64,000 nucleotides of DNA from Isoetes taiwanensis (GCA_021234155.1 JAJEKV010000015.1:4527627-4591626); one strand, 5' to 3'; counted from the stretch's first letter, positions 1 through 11,340 are shown. A program made the numbers and translations. Notes: a model not told the origin generated them from the letters alone.

Positions 1-216
1 GCCTGCAACCTGCTTATGTCTTCTCTGCTTGCTTCGATCCTGGCAATATCTCTCTCATTCACATGTCTGTTTAGGGTGATCTTGCTTGCAATGTCTGCCA
101 GATCTTTCTTGCACAATTCAAATTCACCCTCCAACCTATTCACTTCTTCATCCAAGACCCTAACATTAAACATTAAGCTACCTCTGTTTAGCAAAGGAAC
201 AAAGACTTGCACCTGA
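1..216 (-). other. Exon-like coiled-coil frame, unassigned
   Basis: The minus strand stays open across the first 210 or so bases and reads as a charged, heptad-like segment rich in Leu, Glu, Lys and Arg (for example VLDEEVNRLEGEFEL and RIEASREDISRL). On the right it is bounded by a good splice-acceptor shape (TTACTCTCAG then GTGCAAG), with an in-frame stop just upstream of it. This suggests an internal exon of a coiled-coil host protein that continues beyond the left edge of the window. I do not recognise the family. A degenerate gene fragment is equally possible. Confidence 0.3.
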
Positions 217-834
217 GAGTAAACTGTGCATTACTTGGCTTCAATGGTGTGGATTTGGTGTGGTTCTTCCTTTTTGCTGCGAGAGGCTGTTCGCCGAGGA
301 ATGTTTTGGTTCGAGCTTAACTAGCTTCCTTGGGTACTGGGCCAACTTGTTCTTTAAATGAAACCCGTTTATCTTGTGTTCCGCCCCGGTTAAAGAGCTG
401 CTCGACTACAATTCTCCCAAGTAAATGCAAAGGCAAATTTCTTCCTGAGCTCATTGTTCGCCAGACCATGAGGATAAAGCTCTGAGATAAGAAAATCTAG
501 CAGTTCTTTTAAATGAGGCTTCACATAAAATTTCTTAATTTTACCGCCGTGAAGCCATGATTCCGTGATCGATTCCCAATCCTCGTCCAAGAATTTGATC
601 CTCCAACCATTTAATCCATTTCTCGGTACCATTCCTTCGGCTGAAAAGCTTCATCGCCATCGCCAGAGAGGTAGTTATGGCGCCAAAATTCTGATTCCGG
701 AGCTAACCGAAATGTGAACCGAAAAAGTTTGCTTTTGCTTTGCTTTTTGCTTTGCTTTTTCGCGTTTTTTTGTACCCGACTAGTGATTTTATACCCCCCA
801 CCTTGAATTGATGTCAGTCCCGCAAAGATCATGG
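217..834 (-). other. Unassigned minus-strand reading frames
   Basis: Two overlapping minus-strand frames (about 611-844 and 390-632) read as a lysine/serine-rich start followed by a Trp-rich segment (NGWRIKFLDEDWESI). They look like one protein broken by a frameshift near 620. A TATA-like GGTATAAAATCAC lies on the minus strand at about 784-798, just upstream. The frames begin exactly where the 3' LTR of the chromovirus to the right should start, so this is either flanking host DNA after a truncation or a different element. I do not recognise the family. Confidence 0.25.
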
Positions 835-847
835 TTCTCCCCACCTT
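835..847 (-). other. Polypurine tract candidate of truncated chromovirus
   Basis: The minus strand reads AAGGTGGGGAGAA. It matches the tracts directly before the 3' LTRs of the two relatives in this window (GGGGAGAA before TGTGA at 57191-57196; GGGGGGAGAA before TGTGAC at 35762-35773). Here it is followed by CCATGATC instead of an LTR start, so the LTR was lost or replaced exactly at this point. Confidence 0.5.
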
Positions 848-1699
848 GGGATGTACTTATCCTCGCAATCAACCCGATACATACGATATACTTATTATTA
901 GCTTTATACATTTAATAGAATTACCTTAAGGTAATATTTACAGGACATTATTGAACTATTATTCCATCAAATGCTTAATTATTCGCATGTTATTACAGCG
1001 ATTACTCAAATTTTTATTATATATACTATTATTCTTCGAGGTACTCTTTATTCCTTGCAACACTTTAGACAAAATTGTGTTGTAAGTCTTCGTAGAACCG
1101 AACCTCCTAGCCCTCCCGGAGCTCTATTGGCTCGGTGTCACACTCACGTTAGTAGCATGTTTAATTATTTATAAAGTTTTGGTTATATGGTGACCACCCC
1201 ACCTATCTACATGGATGCATGGCTAATCTCCCGGCGTAGGAAGAGGGTGATTCTTCCATTATGGCCGTGGAGACAGCGTCTATATGCCTATATGCCACTC
1301 ATGCCTACACCCTAGTTGCCCAAATGTGGGCGGATAGGTCCTTCCCGCAGATATGGGGCATGAAGGCCGATTCCTCCTATCAAAGCATATATGGGACTAG
1401 AGGTGCTTTTCCTATCAATGCATTCCTTCATGACCTCCTTTCTTCGAGGTCGCCTACTTAGCGTGGGATGTATAGACTTTCCAAGCTGAACCGCGGTCAT
1501 GCCTACATTGACATTACACCACGCCCCAGAGATCACCGTAGTAATCTCATCATTTCGGTAAATAACGCATGCAACCCTTACCTCATAGGTTGCATGCGAT
1601 TATACTTAACTAGATAAGCTATTAATCTACTCAAATCGACATGCCCTCGAGCCGATTTATTCTGAGATGACCCCGCCATCCCATTGCTCCATAAACCGT
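848..1699 (-). other. Chromovirus 3' untranslated spacer
   Basis: This non-coding stretch lies between the chromodomain and the polypurine tract. It is collinear with 35774-36850 and with 56340-57176 in the two related elements, including a shared GGGGTGGTCACC-like block near 1180-1192 (compare 36110 and 56830) and AT-rich sequence toward the tract. No gene is seen in it. Confidence 0.5.
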
Positions 1700-1857
1700 G
1701 GGGTACTGTTTTCCGTGATCTCTTTAAGTACCCATGTCGCTGGTCCTCCACCTAAGCAAGTGTTTCCACTTGACCAAGTAATCGAGAAACTCGATCTCCT
1801 TGTTTTTCGAGAGTGCTTTATCAAGGATTAGTTCGAACTATTTGCAATGTTTTTCCG
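1700..1857 (-). pseudogene. Chromodomain at integrase C-terminus
   Basis: After a poorly conserved linker the minus strand reads EFLDYLVKWKHL followed by a WRT segment. This corresponds to FLQYLVKWKHLPVEDVTW in the two related copies. The YLVKW core is the signature of the chromodomain that chromoviral integrases carry at their C-terminus, thought to direct integration toward particular chromatin. Stops follow immediately (around GRST..GMSI). The assignment to chromoviruses is firm because all three gypsy copies of this family in the window share it. Confidence 0.75.
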
Positions 1858-3085
1858 TCATTTCCAACATCGCTGGAGTATCCAAAACTTCTTCGATTGG
1901 GAGTATGCTTCTTCAGCAGACTCACGGGAAGACTTTTGTGGATCTTTAAGTGTGCCGGGTAAGTCTAACTTGTAGGATTGGTTACCTACTCTCTTGACTA
2001 TTTTAAAGGGGCCAGCCCACCTTGGAGCAAGCTTCTTGCAATTCCCCGATGCAGAAGCCACTGCTTTCACCTTGATCTTGAGCCACACATTATCGCCAAC
2101 TTCAAATCTCTCGACCGCTCGATGCGTTTGTCTATGATTTTTTTCGACGACTCTTTGCCGCTAGAGATATCCTCGCATTTCTTCCACGAGCCGTTGCATG
2201 TCGCCAACATTTGTTGCGAGACTTCCACTTTTGACACGGATTGTGCCAAGTGTCCGAGTTAGGCATTGGTAGCCGTAGTTGATCATGAACGGCGACATTT
2301 GGGATGATTCCTGCTTGGTGCTATTGTATGCAAATTCCACCAAGTGAATAAATTCCTCCCACATACCTTGCTTGTTCCAGACATAGTTTCGGAGCATGTC
2401 TTCCAATATTCTCGTTGACACGCCTCGCTTGCCCATCCGTCTGCGGGATGATAGGCCGTGCTCATGGATAGCTTTGTTCCAATCGTTGTGAAGAGATCCC
2501 GCCGTAAAGCACTAATGAACTTTGGATCTCTACGGAGATGATTTCCCTTGGCATGCCATGGAGTCTCAAGATCTCTTTGGTGAAGAGCTTTGCCGCGGTC
2601 CATAGCCGTGTGTCCGTGGTCCCCGCAAGGCACAAAATGGGCCATCTTTGACAACTTGTCGACCACGACCATCAAGGCGTCCTTACCTCTTACTGTCCTT
2701 GGCAGTCCTGTTATAAAGTCCATGCTGACGACTTCCCACTTAGCGTTGGGCACCGCTAATGGTTCCAATGCTTCCCGGTATTCGAGTTGTTCTCGCTTTG
2801 TTTGCTGGGCATAGCCGACACTCCTTGATGTAGCGAAGCTATCCGCTTCTTCATTCCCGCCAATAGTAGTCGCTACGCTTTGAAGTATGTCTTCATGAAT
2901 CCCGCGTGGCCAGCTATTGGGCTGTTGTGGGGTGTCGGGAGGATCAACTTTCTTATTCCAGATGATTCCGCCACGCACAACTTGTTCTTATGGTATAGTA
3001 GGTTACCTTCCTTCTTCAAATTTTTGAAGGCTTCCCTCTCCTTGTCCGTTCTCGCTTCCTTGCACAGCTTGCCCATACTTCCTTG
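1858..3085 (-). pseudogene. Chromovirus integrase (zinc finger, core, C-terminal)
   Basis: Minus-strand pieces in order are: the N-terminal zinc-binding region with HNSPIAGHAGFMKTY (about 2890-2945), the catalytic core starting WEVVSMDFITGLPRT (first catalytic Asp near 2730), the second block RDPKFISALRRDLF with STAYHPADGW, and the SH3-like tail KLAPRWAGPFKIVKRVG (about 1990-2040). The enzyme would insert element cDNA into the genome. At least three frameshifts (near 2280, 2430 and 2870) break it. The same order and near-identical wording occur at 36863-38008 and, in highly decayed form, at 55190-56000. Confidence 0.8.
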
Positions 3086-3700
3086 AAGTCGACATCCGCT
3101 GGCAAGGTTTCTTCTATCTTTTTCCCCGAATCATCGCTGAAGGCCGAGATTGCGCTGCGGGCACCCTGGTTGTTAGTGGATGCCTTGAAAGCGCATCCGC
3201 TACCACATTAAGCTTCCCGGGCTTGTAGACTATCTCAAAGTCGTATTCCTCGAGAAACTCCATCCACCTTCTCTGCCTCAGATTGAGATGTGGTTGTGTG
3301 AATACGCATCGAGGCTCTAGGTGATCGGTCCAACCGGAACTTCCTCCCTAAGAGGTAATGCCTCCGTGATTCTCAATGCCCCGACAACCGCTAGCAGCTC
3401 TTGATCATGCGCCGTAACGCTGCGTTCGGCCGTTCATTTTCCTTGAGTCGACGCTATTACTCGCTCTTCTTGCATTAGCACCGCACTGTATGGCTATCTT
3501 GTTTACGTCGTTAAAGCCACTAACTTGTCCTTTTCCTCGTTCGGCGGGGGTTAAGATGTAGGTTGTCAAAGCTTCCTTCAACAACTCAATCTCGCTTGGG
3601 CTTTCTTGAGCCAATGGTCCGCCCAATTTTTGACTTTTTCCGCCTTTGTCAAGTCCGCTTGGGGCTGCTATCTTTGCAAAGTTCTTCACGAACTTCCCTC
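3086..3700 (-). pseudogene. Chromovirus RNase H
   Basis: The minus strand carries FDVNKIAIQCGA-type and HDQELLAVVGALR blocks, then MEFLEEYDFEIVYKPGKLN and ADALSR, the usual end of Ty3 RNase H. These are spread over several frames. RNase H would remove the RNA strand during reverse transcription. A lysine-rich connection segment (AKIAAP...SEIELLKEALTT) joins it to the RT on its right. It is clearly degenerate. Confidence 0.65.
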
Positions 3701-4440
3701 AGAATACCCGCTAGGCCAAGGAAACTTCCGACCTCGTGGACGTTCTTTGGTGCCGCCATCTGGATTATCGCTTCAATCTTGGTGGGGTCCGCCGAGATTC
3801 CTTCTCGCTGAAATCACATGACCGAGGTATTCCACCTTTCTCTCGCTAAGTGACACCGACAACTTGGCATACAACTGATGCCTCCTTAACTTCTCGAGCA
3901 CCTTTTCCTCGACGCGGCTTTGCATGCTCTTCAATAGATTTATCAGACACTGTATCGTCGTCAAGAATACTATCACAAAGGTGTCCAAGTATTCTTCGAA
4001 GATGTCGCTCATGAGTCTCATGAACGAAGCTGGGGCGTTGATAGCCCAAATGGCATTACGGTGAACTCGTAATGCCCGTATCTGGTTCGGGAAGCCGCTT
4101 TGTGGATGTCCTCTTCCTTTATTCTGATTTGGTGATACCCCGATCTTAGGTCGATCTTGGAGAAGACCTTTGTCCCTTTGAGCTGATCCATCAAGTCATC
4201 TGATCTGGGAAGTGCGTACTTGTTCTTGATGGTGTGCTTGTTCAATTGTCTGTAGTCTATGCACATCCTCAAGCTTCCATCTTTCTTCTTGACAAAGAGG
4301 ATGGGTGCCCCAAATGGTGAGACACTGGGCCTGATGAAGCCTAGATCGAAAGCAGCTCTTGTAGCCGCTTTTTAGCTCCGGGTGGAGTTCATGTGTGTCA
4401 TTCTATATGGGGCCTTGCTCGCGCTTTGGTCCCCGGTTCG
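3701..4440 (-). pseudogene. Chromovirus reverse transcriptase
   Basis: The diagnostic block [19 protein letters not shown] is at about 4215-4272, followed by [19 protein letters not shown] and [14 protein letters not shown], all classic Ty3/gypsy RT motifs. The catalytic LDD lies near 3955-3965 but in a different frame from the upstream part (FVIVFL, then LDDDTVSDKSIEEHA), so a frameshift separates the palm halves. PYRMTHMN-like sequence upstream (about 4400) is the usual RT entry region. The polymerase is not functional. Confidence 0.85.
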
Positions 4441-5067
4441 AAAGTGCTATCTCACACTCTACCCCCGTAAGGAGGAAGCTTCTCGATCTCGCCTCGAAAG
4501 AGATCGTGGAACTCCGTGAATCAAGTTGGCGATTGGCTTGGGCAACTTGTTGAGCACCTTGTCTTCTTTGCTTCCTTCCGACTCAGGTTCCTCAATCTCG
4601 AGTTTGAAGATGTATGCTACCTTCTCGCTCTTTATAGATTTGAGCAGCTTCTTAACGGACATACATTGCATGATGGGGGTAACTTCTTTACCCGGATCTC
4701 AATGGCTTTGCCGCCGGCCGCTGGGAAGGTCCCCTTCCGCTTCCACAATCAATGATGGGCCCCTGGTCCGGTCCGGTACTCCATTCCAACGATCAAGTCG
4801 TATTTGCCAATGCCCATTACTTCTATCCGATATTAATCCCGGCAAGTCAATGTCGGTTGATTCTCTTCCCAAACAGATGTCTTATCGCCTGCTTTGCCAA
4901 GACTACGGGCCTTGGTTTGGACTTTAGGGGTTTCAATTTCAACATTTGAACCATCCTCGGGGATGCGGTTATGGCTACTTCCGAGTCTATCAAGACTATG
5001 AAGGACTTGGCATTTGCCTTCCCTACCGTGGTGATTACCTTATACCGGGTCTCTCACCGTTTCAGAT
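4441..5067 (-). pseudogene. Chromovirus aspartic protease region
   Basis: The minus strand reads SFIVLIDSEVAITAS at about 4965-5010, which aligns with the LIDSGSSHNFI active-site loop of Ty3 proteases. The glycine after the Asp-Ser is replaced. A longer open segment (4459-4671) with acidic EPESEGSKEDK links it to the RT. The protease would cut the Gag-Pol polyprotein. Assignment rests mainly on position between gag and RT. Confidence 0.5.
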
Positions 5068-6428
5068 CTATAGCAGCGTGAAGATGTGGCACTCACCCCG
5101 AATGTAATCGCGTGCCTCCCTCGCCCTCGCGTCGATGGAGTGTCCCATCCGCCTAACTACGCTAGCGAAGGGCTCATGACAAATGGGCAGTTCGCTCGGT
5201 TTGGGTTTGCTGAAACATCTAAAGCAGAAGCCGCTTCTATGCATTCCTCTCTTCTTCTCCTTAGGCATCGCCTGCAAGAAGGACCGCATGACGCTTCGAA
5301 AGTAGTTGAACCTTCCCCTGCTTTGTCCTTGAAGGACACCCCTTTTTTCCCTTGGCTTTCCCCGTTTGCTATTATATGGGACTTTTGCTGGCTTGGGCTG
5401 GCTGCCCTAGGACCGTAGCTCCCCGCTGCTTTCCCTCTATCCCGATAGTAAGGCTGCCTGCTGCGGCTGCTTCAAGGCCCCCGATCCTTGCAAACTAATT
5501 GCCTTGACTCCGCCTGCATTAATCGCTCGGGGTCTATTGCCCTTACGAAGTTTCCCCGAGTTCCTCGCTCAGCCCTTCTATGTAGCTTTCCACCCGTGTT
5601 TCTCGCCCGGTTTAGGCACATATAGTCTTAGCCTCATGAACTCTTCGGTGTACTTCGCGACCGCGGATTTGTACCCCCGGGCCGCAATCAGAAATCCGCC
5701 AGATCATGTTCGACTTGTATTCCCCTAGAACATAGTGTTTTGAAAGCTTTTGAGAACTTCTTAAATCTTTATGCGCCCATGCTCAATCCATGGGCTTTGG
5801 CATAGCCCTTCCACCATATGCGCAGTGTTTCTTTTTTTGTTACCGCCGCCACCCTCGCCTTTTGTCTTTGTCTTTCATGCCATAGGCATTGCCGTGACCA
5901 AACCATTTCGCTCCAGCCATGCCTCCGCTTCTAGGCCGGACCGTTTCCTCGCCTGAACTGCTCGAAGTTCCGGCTTTCCACACATTGCCCGCTATTCGAG
6001 TCCACCTTTTTTGGTAATCAAGGGTCTTAGTGTCCTTCTCTGCCCGCCTCTACGTCCGGCTACCGCCGCACTCTTTTTCTGGACTCGAAGTCCGGAGGTT
6101 GAGCTTGACTCTGAGGTCTCTCGTGGCTAGGGGACCTCCTTCTTTACTCCTTCTTTTGTCTTTCCCCGACTTCTGGGTGTCGATTGTGGCCCTGGATGAT
6201 GCTTTGGGCCGCTAGTAGGGCCTTTATCCGTCCAGTGTCCGTTTCAAGATCCATACAACTCTTCTTCGGTGTCATGGGACCATATCCCCAAGAGGTTCCT
6301 TTGAAGGGGGTTGCCCGTCGTGAGTTTCTTTCTTCATCTGGGCCTCCCCGCTTTGCTCTACTGCTCGTTGTTCCCTTTCTGCATACACAATTGGTCATGG
6401 TTGTACTGTTAGTTTTGTTTGTTCTCAT
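5068..6428 (-). pseudogene. Chromovirus gag (capsid and zinc knuckle)
   Basis: The minus strand opens at an ATG at 6428 (MRTNKTNSTTMTN) with a disordered, charged N-terminus. It runs through a capsid-like region with W-containing blocks (near 5850, WWKGYAKAHG and RFKKFSKAFKTLC) and ends with a Cys-rich FCFRCFSKPK...CHEPF segment at about 5190-5250, a degenerate zinc knuckle. Several frameshifts and stops break it. Gag forms the virus-like particle and binds element RNA. The 130 bases upstream of the ATG are AT-rich and non-coding. Confidence 0.55.
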
Positions 6429-6600
6429 ATTATAGGTGTTGTTGGTATAGTTATGAACAAAAATATATCACCAAAACATTTAAAAATGCAAAAGAAGTTA
6501 TATTCATATTATATAATATGTTTACTACAAGAGACTCCCAGATCAAGATTTCTAACTATTCCCCGATAACGCCGAGGGGATGGATTATCCTCTAGAACTT
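6429..6600. other. AT-rich spacer between leader ORF and gag
   Basis: This short AT-rich stretch (TATTCATATTATATAATATG region) separates the gag start from the leader reading frame. No coding signal and no primer site was seen, so the element does not start here. Confidence 0.3.
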
Positions 6601-8071
6601 CTTCACTTGGGCCGTTCCCAATCGAATGACCCAAGTTCCTAAGGATGTTGATCAAGATCCACCCCAAGAGCTCTCGCCAAGTCTTCCACTCACGGGTCGG
6701 AAGTATAAGTCAAGTCACCGCCAGCCTTTCCCCGCCACCGAAGGTATGGCGAAAGTCGAAAACATCGAGTGCTACCGCTTCTTAACCGTGATGGCATACT
6801 TTGCAGTTAAGGGTAGCCGAGCATGCCGCCAAATCCCGATTAGCATCGACACTCCTTCCTCGGGCAGGGGTGAATTTAAGGTGAATTACCGCTATTCTTC
6901 CGGCCCATCAACGTGGAAGGTAATACCGCGAACGACACAATGCCGCTATGCGGACGGGTCCTCGGCCGCCGCAGTATCCAGTTCTCGCGGTTCCGCCCGC
7001 AAAATCATCAACCTCCACCGCGGTGAGCTCCCCCGTAGTCCCCGATCAAGCTGAAGTTTCCCCGAGGTCGAACTCACCTTTCTCTCTCGGGAGGTGTTGC
7101 CAAGAGCTTGCCGCTAAGATGTTCGGCGTCGCGGGCTTAATCCCCATCCGTTCCTCAGAGCAAGGAACTCTTCCTCCGCTCTGCAGTTGGTTTGCGGCCC
7201 GGGTCCGGGCCCATAACCCGCCTCGATGTTGCTGTCAGGGCTTGATGCCTGAGGTTGACTCTCCCGTAAGTGTCGCCTTCCCCTTACTTGGAGTGGGAAG
7301 TCGATGCTCCTGGACGCATGAAGTCGCCCAGTCCGCTCCTGAGTCGCAGAACTCTTCGTGTCGATACTCCCTTTCCTCGTGACTCAGAGGTTTTGATGTC
7401 GCTTTTAGAAGCGTAAACTCTTCGCCGACACGATGGGGGCTAGGCTTGTAATGCCTAGCCCAAGGGGTGGCGCTGATTCTAAGAGTTTGGTCGGCTTTTC
7501 AAGTCTTGCACTCTTGTTCGGGGCCGCCGCTTTTTCCGCGGGCCGAAGTTCGACGAGTCTTCTTCCTCTTCCGATTCCTCTTCTTCCGAAGTCTTCTTCT
7601 TTTCCTTCCTCGCCCCGCTCAGATATGCAAGGAGCCGCTTGTTCCTCACGCTATGGCTAATGGGTCCACGCCCATGGGGAATGGAGGTTTCTCCCAATCG
7701 TTTTTCTGACGATGGGTAAGAAAAATTGCCAAGGCGTTGTTGAAAGAGAAGCATTTGGTCCTATTGACAAGCATTTCTGCCGCAGCCGCGCCTTTGTTTA
7801 GAGGTAATTGGCAATGTTTGGAACATCGCCTAAAGTCTGTTTTGCGTGGGATTGCCTAGGAACAAAGTAACCTACGCAAGGTGGGAGCTGCACTAGAGAT
7901 GGCTCTACCCTAGCTTGGAATTCGCATTGTGACTCTCACCAGAAGTCGGGTTGCGGTAAAGTTGCTTGACATCTACCCCCTTCCTAAGACATGGAAAATT
8001 TCATCGATGTCGGCCTCCTAAGAAGATGAGCGCCCGGGCGCCTGCACCATCCGGGAAATCGAGGTTGCCAT
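6601..8071 (-). pseudogene. Second leader ORF of composite chromovirus
   Basis: A minus-strand ATG at 8069-8071 opens a frame (MATSISRMVQAPG) broken by stops. Further on, a better preserved part (7479-7754) has an acidic run (TSEEEESEEEED) followed by a basic run (PRKKRRPRTR). The last third (about 6640-6880) reads LPLTAKYAITVKKR and LDLYFRPVSG, vaguely like the putative gypsy-type transposon proteins found beside plant Ty3 elements. That resemblance is uncertain. Its promoter and 5' UTR start lie on the far side of the Tat insertion (18388-18437). The function is unknown. Confidence 0.4.
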
Positions 8072-8138
8072 GAGTTCAATGCTAAGAGAGTAGCAATTGG
8101 TTGCAAGAGCAAGGAGCCGGAAAATCGCTAAGAAGGTA

Positions 8139-8143
8139 GGAAC
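8139..8143. repeat. Left target-site duplication of Tat element (GGAAC)
   Basis: GGAAC lies three bases before the aligned LTR start and recurs as GGAAC at 18388-18392 right after the 3' LTR. The 3-base offset (CGC) makes this suggestive rather than exact. Confidence 0.45.
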
Positions 8144-8146
8144 CGC

Positions 8147-10046
8147 TGTCTCCCCTTGAAGTGGCAAATATGAAGAAGAGATGAAGATAAAGAAAATTCT
8201 AAGTATTGGAGGAGCTTATTATGGAAAAGTATCAGGCTGAAGAGAATCTAGGCCGTGAGTACCCCCCGCCAAATCCTCTAGCCAAAACTAGCCATCCTTG
8301 ATTTTTCCCAAATTTTTGAGCCTATCTCCTATTTTTTTTGAATTTCCCTATCGCTAGCCAAATATGCTTCTAAAGATGCCTAAAAATCCAAAAATGCCAA
8401 AAATCTATACCTTTGCCAAGTGGCATCCTAGTCATCATCCTAAAGTGCCAAAATGTCAAAAAGTCAAGTGAAAGTCAAAATGGAAAGCCAAAAGGCACAC
8501 TTTCTAAAAAATACCCTTGCCACGCCATCAAGAGTCAAAATGCCACCTAGGATGGCCACCTTGTTCAAAAAAATGCTTTGTCATCCAACTTTGGTTATAT
8601 CTTTGCCACTTGGGCCAAAATCATGCCACCTCATCAAAAATATCAAGGGGCATTTAAAATCTCGAAAATTCACTTAGGCAAAAGCCATGTTTGACTTTGC
8701 CACATCATCCTTCACTATGCCAAGTCATCATTTCATCATGTCACCATCCATTGCCCAAATACCATTGATTCACCTTTTTTAGCCAAAAAATCAAAGTGCC
8801 ATTTTTCAAAATTTGACCACATCATCTTGTAGCCCCCAATGAAAATATGCCACCCGCACAAAAAAAAAAATTGTCTTCCAAAAAGACCCTATATAGACCT
8901 TTTAAATTCCACTTCTTGGGAATCGTGTGCCTTTGAAAAAATATAAAAAAAAATTGTCCTATTCTACCCCCCTCGACCTAGATTCCTTTCCACCAATCAC
9001 CCCCTCCACGTGGCTCACCCCCGCAGGGGCTGTGGAGGTACCAATCCCACGTGGGCAAGACACGCCAATTTAAAAGTTTATGGGATTGGGCTATATATCC
9101 CCCGGGTCTGACTTTTCGATTTTGGCCTCGTGGGATATATCCATTGAGGAAAATTCGCCAAGATCCATTAGGGTTCTATGATTCTCAAATTCCCCGCTAA
9201 TTTGAGTGATGCGAGCAGTCAGCCTCGATCATAACCGACTTCGAACCAATCAATCATGAAGAAGATGCTGAATTAATAGAGATCATGCCAAGAACAGTAG
9301 TATTGCCTATTTTGGGAAAAAGAGTTCGTGAGCCATATGCATAAATTGAGCTCTAACTACCCGACATTACTGTGTCTATAAAGACGATCCGAGCCATTCT
9401 ATAGCAAGAGAGGAGATTTTTGATTAGAAACCCGCCTTTGTTCTTGAAAGCCAAGATTCGGAAGTTCGATACAAATTCTATTTCAGAGTGATCGAATGGA
9501 TTACCCGACAAAGGTATTATGTTCCCGAGATAACTCCGAGAAAAGTTTTCTTGAGCAATTCATGGTGTTTCCCCTTTCTTCAATCGATTTCGAAGTTTTT
9601 TCAAAAAATTAGGGTTTTCCCATTTTTACGTGTCACCCATTTCGCTAAACTTTGCCACGAATTCCCATCAATCTTTATCAACAAATGAGTTGAAATCAAT
9701 TCAAGTTATCCGATATTATCTAGATTTAGCTAAATTGATAGCTATTCTCGCTGTAATTTGTTCAAAAATTCATCCGCATTCAAAGGAAGTTTGTCCATCC
9801 CCAAGTTTTTTCTTCAATCATTTTCACTACTTTGTTGCGTAGTAAAAATCCCAAATATACACCGCATTCACATATCACCTCATTTCCTCACATTTGCACC
9901 TCTTTTCTCATCTTTTCACATCCCCTCACCACATCTTTGGCTCTCTGCACCCTAAACACAGAATTTGGCAAGTATCTTTTAGGAAATCCCACAATTTAGA
10001 GATTTGTGCATCACAGCTTTTGCAAGGATTCCGCGGAAAGACCACA
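8147..10046 (+). repeat. 5' LTR of Tat element
   Basis: It begins TGTCTCCCCTTGAAG (the 3' copy begins TGTTGCCCCTTGAAG) and ends GAAAGACCACA. It is AT-rich and repeats short motifs such as TGCCA and AAATGCC between 8380 and 8720. A TATA-like GGGCTATATATCC at 9088-9100 is kept at 17437-17449 in the other LTR, so it is a reasonable promoter candidate. Differences from the 3' LTR are mostly short indels. Confidence 0.85.
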
Positions 10047-10050
10047 TCTT

Positions 10051-10065
10051 TGGAGGTCCCACCGG
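10051..10065 (+). other. Primer-binding site candidate (tRNA-Gln-like)
   Basis: TGGAGGTCCCACCGG starts four bases after the LTR end. It resembles the complement of a plant tRNA-Gln 3' end (TGGAGGTTCCACC...). One internal mismatch makes the tRNA identity tentative. The position is exactly where a primer site belongs. Confidence 0.5.
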
Positions 10066-10106
10066 ATTCTCTAAAACCTCTTTGCAAAAAAACTTGAGAG
10101 CCCCTC

Positions 10107-10780
10107 ATGGTGAGGCACCCAAGGAAGACTGGTACAGATATGGATGGTGATGGAGAGCCTAGCCACGCTGAAGATATGCCTTTGGAGCCTGGGTTGGCAG
10201 CAGCAGCAGCGCCAGCAGCAGCAGCACCTCTAGGCAACTATGCTGATCCTATCTTCAGGTTGAGACGCCCTTCACAGCCCCTTTATGACGTAAAAAAGAA
10301 ACCCTTTGAGGTATTTCTAAACTCATTTGATGATTATTTTAGGAATCATGCTCCTAGAGGTATGACTAAGTTGGAATTGTTCAAGCTTTTTTATCGATGA
10401 CCTTGCTACTAAAATGGTTTAACACTCAAAGAAAGATTTATGGTGTTCACACATTTGAAGAGATGAGGAGCAGATTCATTGATAGGTTTTGGCTTAACTC
10501 GTGACTCCAAACTTTGCTTCAAAGAATCGATTCTCTTTCTATTAGAAGTGATGAAAGCATAGAAGCTTATGTTGATAGATTTGGAGAGCATGTGATAAAG
10601 TGTGAGTCAAAGGGTGTTGATAATCCTCCTTTGCATTTGATTACCGCTTTTTGCATGGTTTGAAGTTCGCACCTCCCGCTTACAAGAAGTTAATGAAGAT
10701 ACATCAACAACAACGTTTTGAGACATTACCAAGGGTATTTTCCAAAGCAATTGAGATCAGCGAGGGCTAAGGGCTTGCAT
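10107..10780 (+). pseudogene. Tat gag, matrix/capsid part
   Basis: An ATG at 10107 opens 97 codons (MVRHPRKTGTDMDGDGEPS) with an Ala-rich tract (AAAAAPAAAAP, codons about 30-41). After a frameshift near 10398 the plus strand continues as a retrotransposon gag domain: LKWFNTQRKIYGVHTFEEM, RFIDRFW, LSIRSDESIEAYVDRFGEH and PPAYKKLMKIHQQQRFETL. This arrangement of a W near the start and repeated basic/aromatic helices is typical of plant Ty3 gag. It would form the particle shell. Stops near 10500 and 10770 show it is dead. Confidence 0.7.
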
Positions 10781-11039
10781 TTTCTACTTTTGAGCACGTT
10801 GATCTTGATTATTTCAATGATTTAGAGACTAACTATGAACCTCGTGTGTACAAAGTGAAGAAGAAAAATTCTTTTGAAGAAGATATGAGAGAAGAGATTT
10901 CTAAGTTGCAAGCTACTAACCTCAAAATTGCAACTCCAACATGCCGGGACTGCAGAGACACTTATGGAGGTTACCAAGCAACTCTCTCAGCTCAAGAAGG
11001 CTCCAAAGACCACAGTGAGATGAGGCATCCGACTTCAAG

Positions 11040-11340
11040 TCTTCAGATTCTACACAAAGTAGAAAGCATTGTACCCACTGTAAGAAGCTAAACAAGCCAT
11101 TCGTGAAAGTAATTGCTGGTCCAAGCCTTGCCCTAGATGTGATAAAAAGGGCCACACCGTAAGGAGTGCCCCGCTTGTTCATATTGTAAAGAAACAGCCA
11201 TTATGAAGACAAAAAAGATCAAAGAGTATATGTTGAAAGATAAAGGTAAGATCAGATGCATCCTCTTCTCATGTTTCTTTCTCCGACAAAGAGAAGGAGG
11301 TGATGAACTTCGAAGAGAAGAAGAGGTCTTGGCCAACTGG
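11040..11340 (+). pseudogene. Tat gag zinc-knuckle region
   Basis: The plus strand shows KHCTHCKKLNK at about 11068, then NCWSKPCPRCDKKGHTV at about 11115-11165 and a further CSYCKE: paired CxxC motifs with a following GH. This is the nucleic-acid-binding tail of gag, spread over two frames. A lysine/glutamate-rich linker follows. 11340-11466 holds no recognisable domain. Confidence 0.6.

Noticed and set aside
4516-5418. Plus-strand open frames over the protease and gag region
   Set aside because: They are antisense shadows: the minus strand holds the recognisable chromovirus order.
6948-7709. Plus-strand frames of 144, 75 and 80 codons
   Set aside because: They lie opposite the acidic/basic leader ORF 2. 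Their Ser/Leu/Phe-rich content is what antisense of Glu/Lys-rich coding gives.
9926-10237. Minus-strand frame of 103 codons with Ala-rich start
   Set aside because: It spans the LTR end, primer site and gag start of the plus-strand Tat element, and is a shadow of the GCA repeats there.
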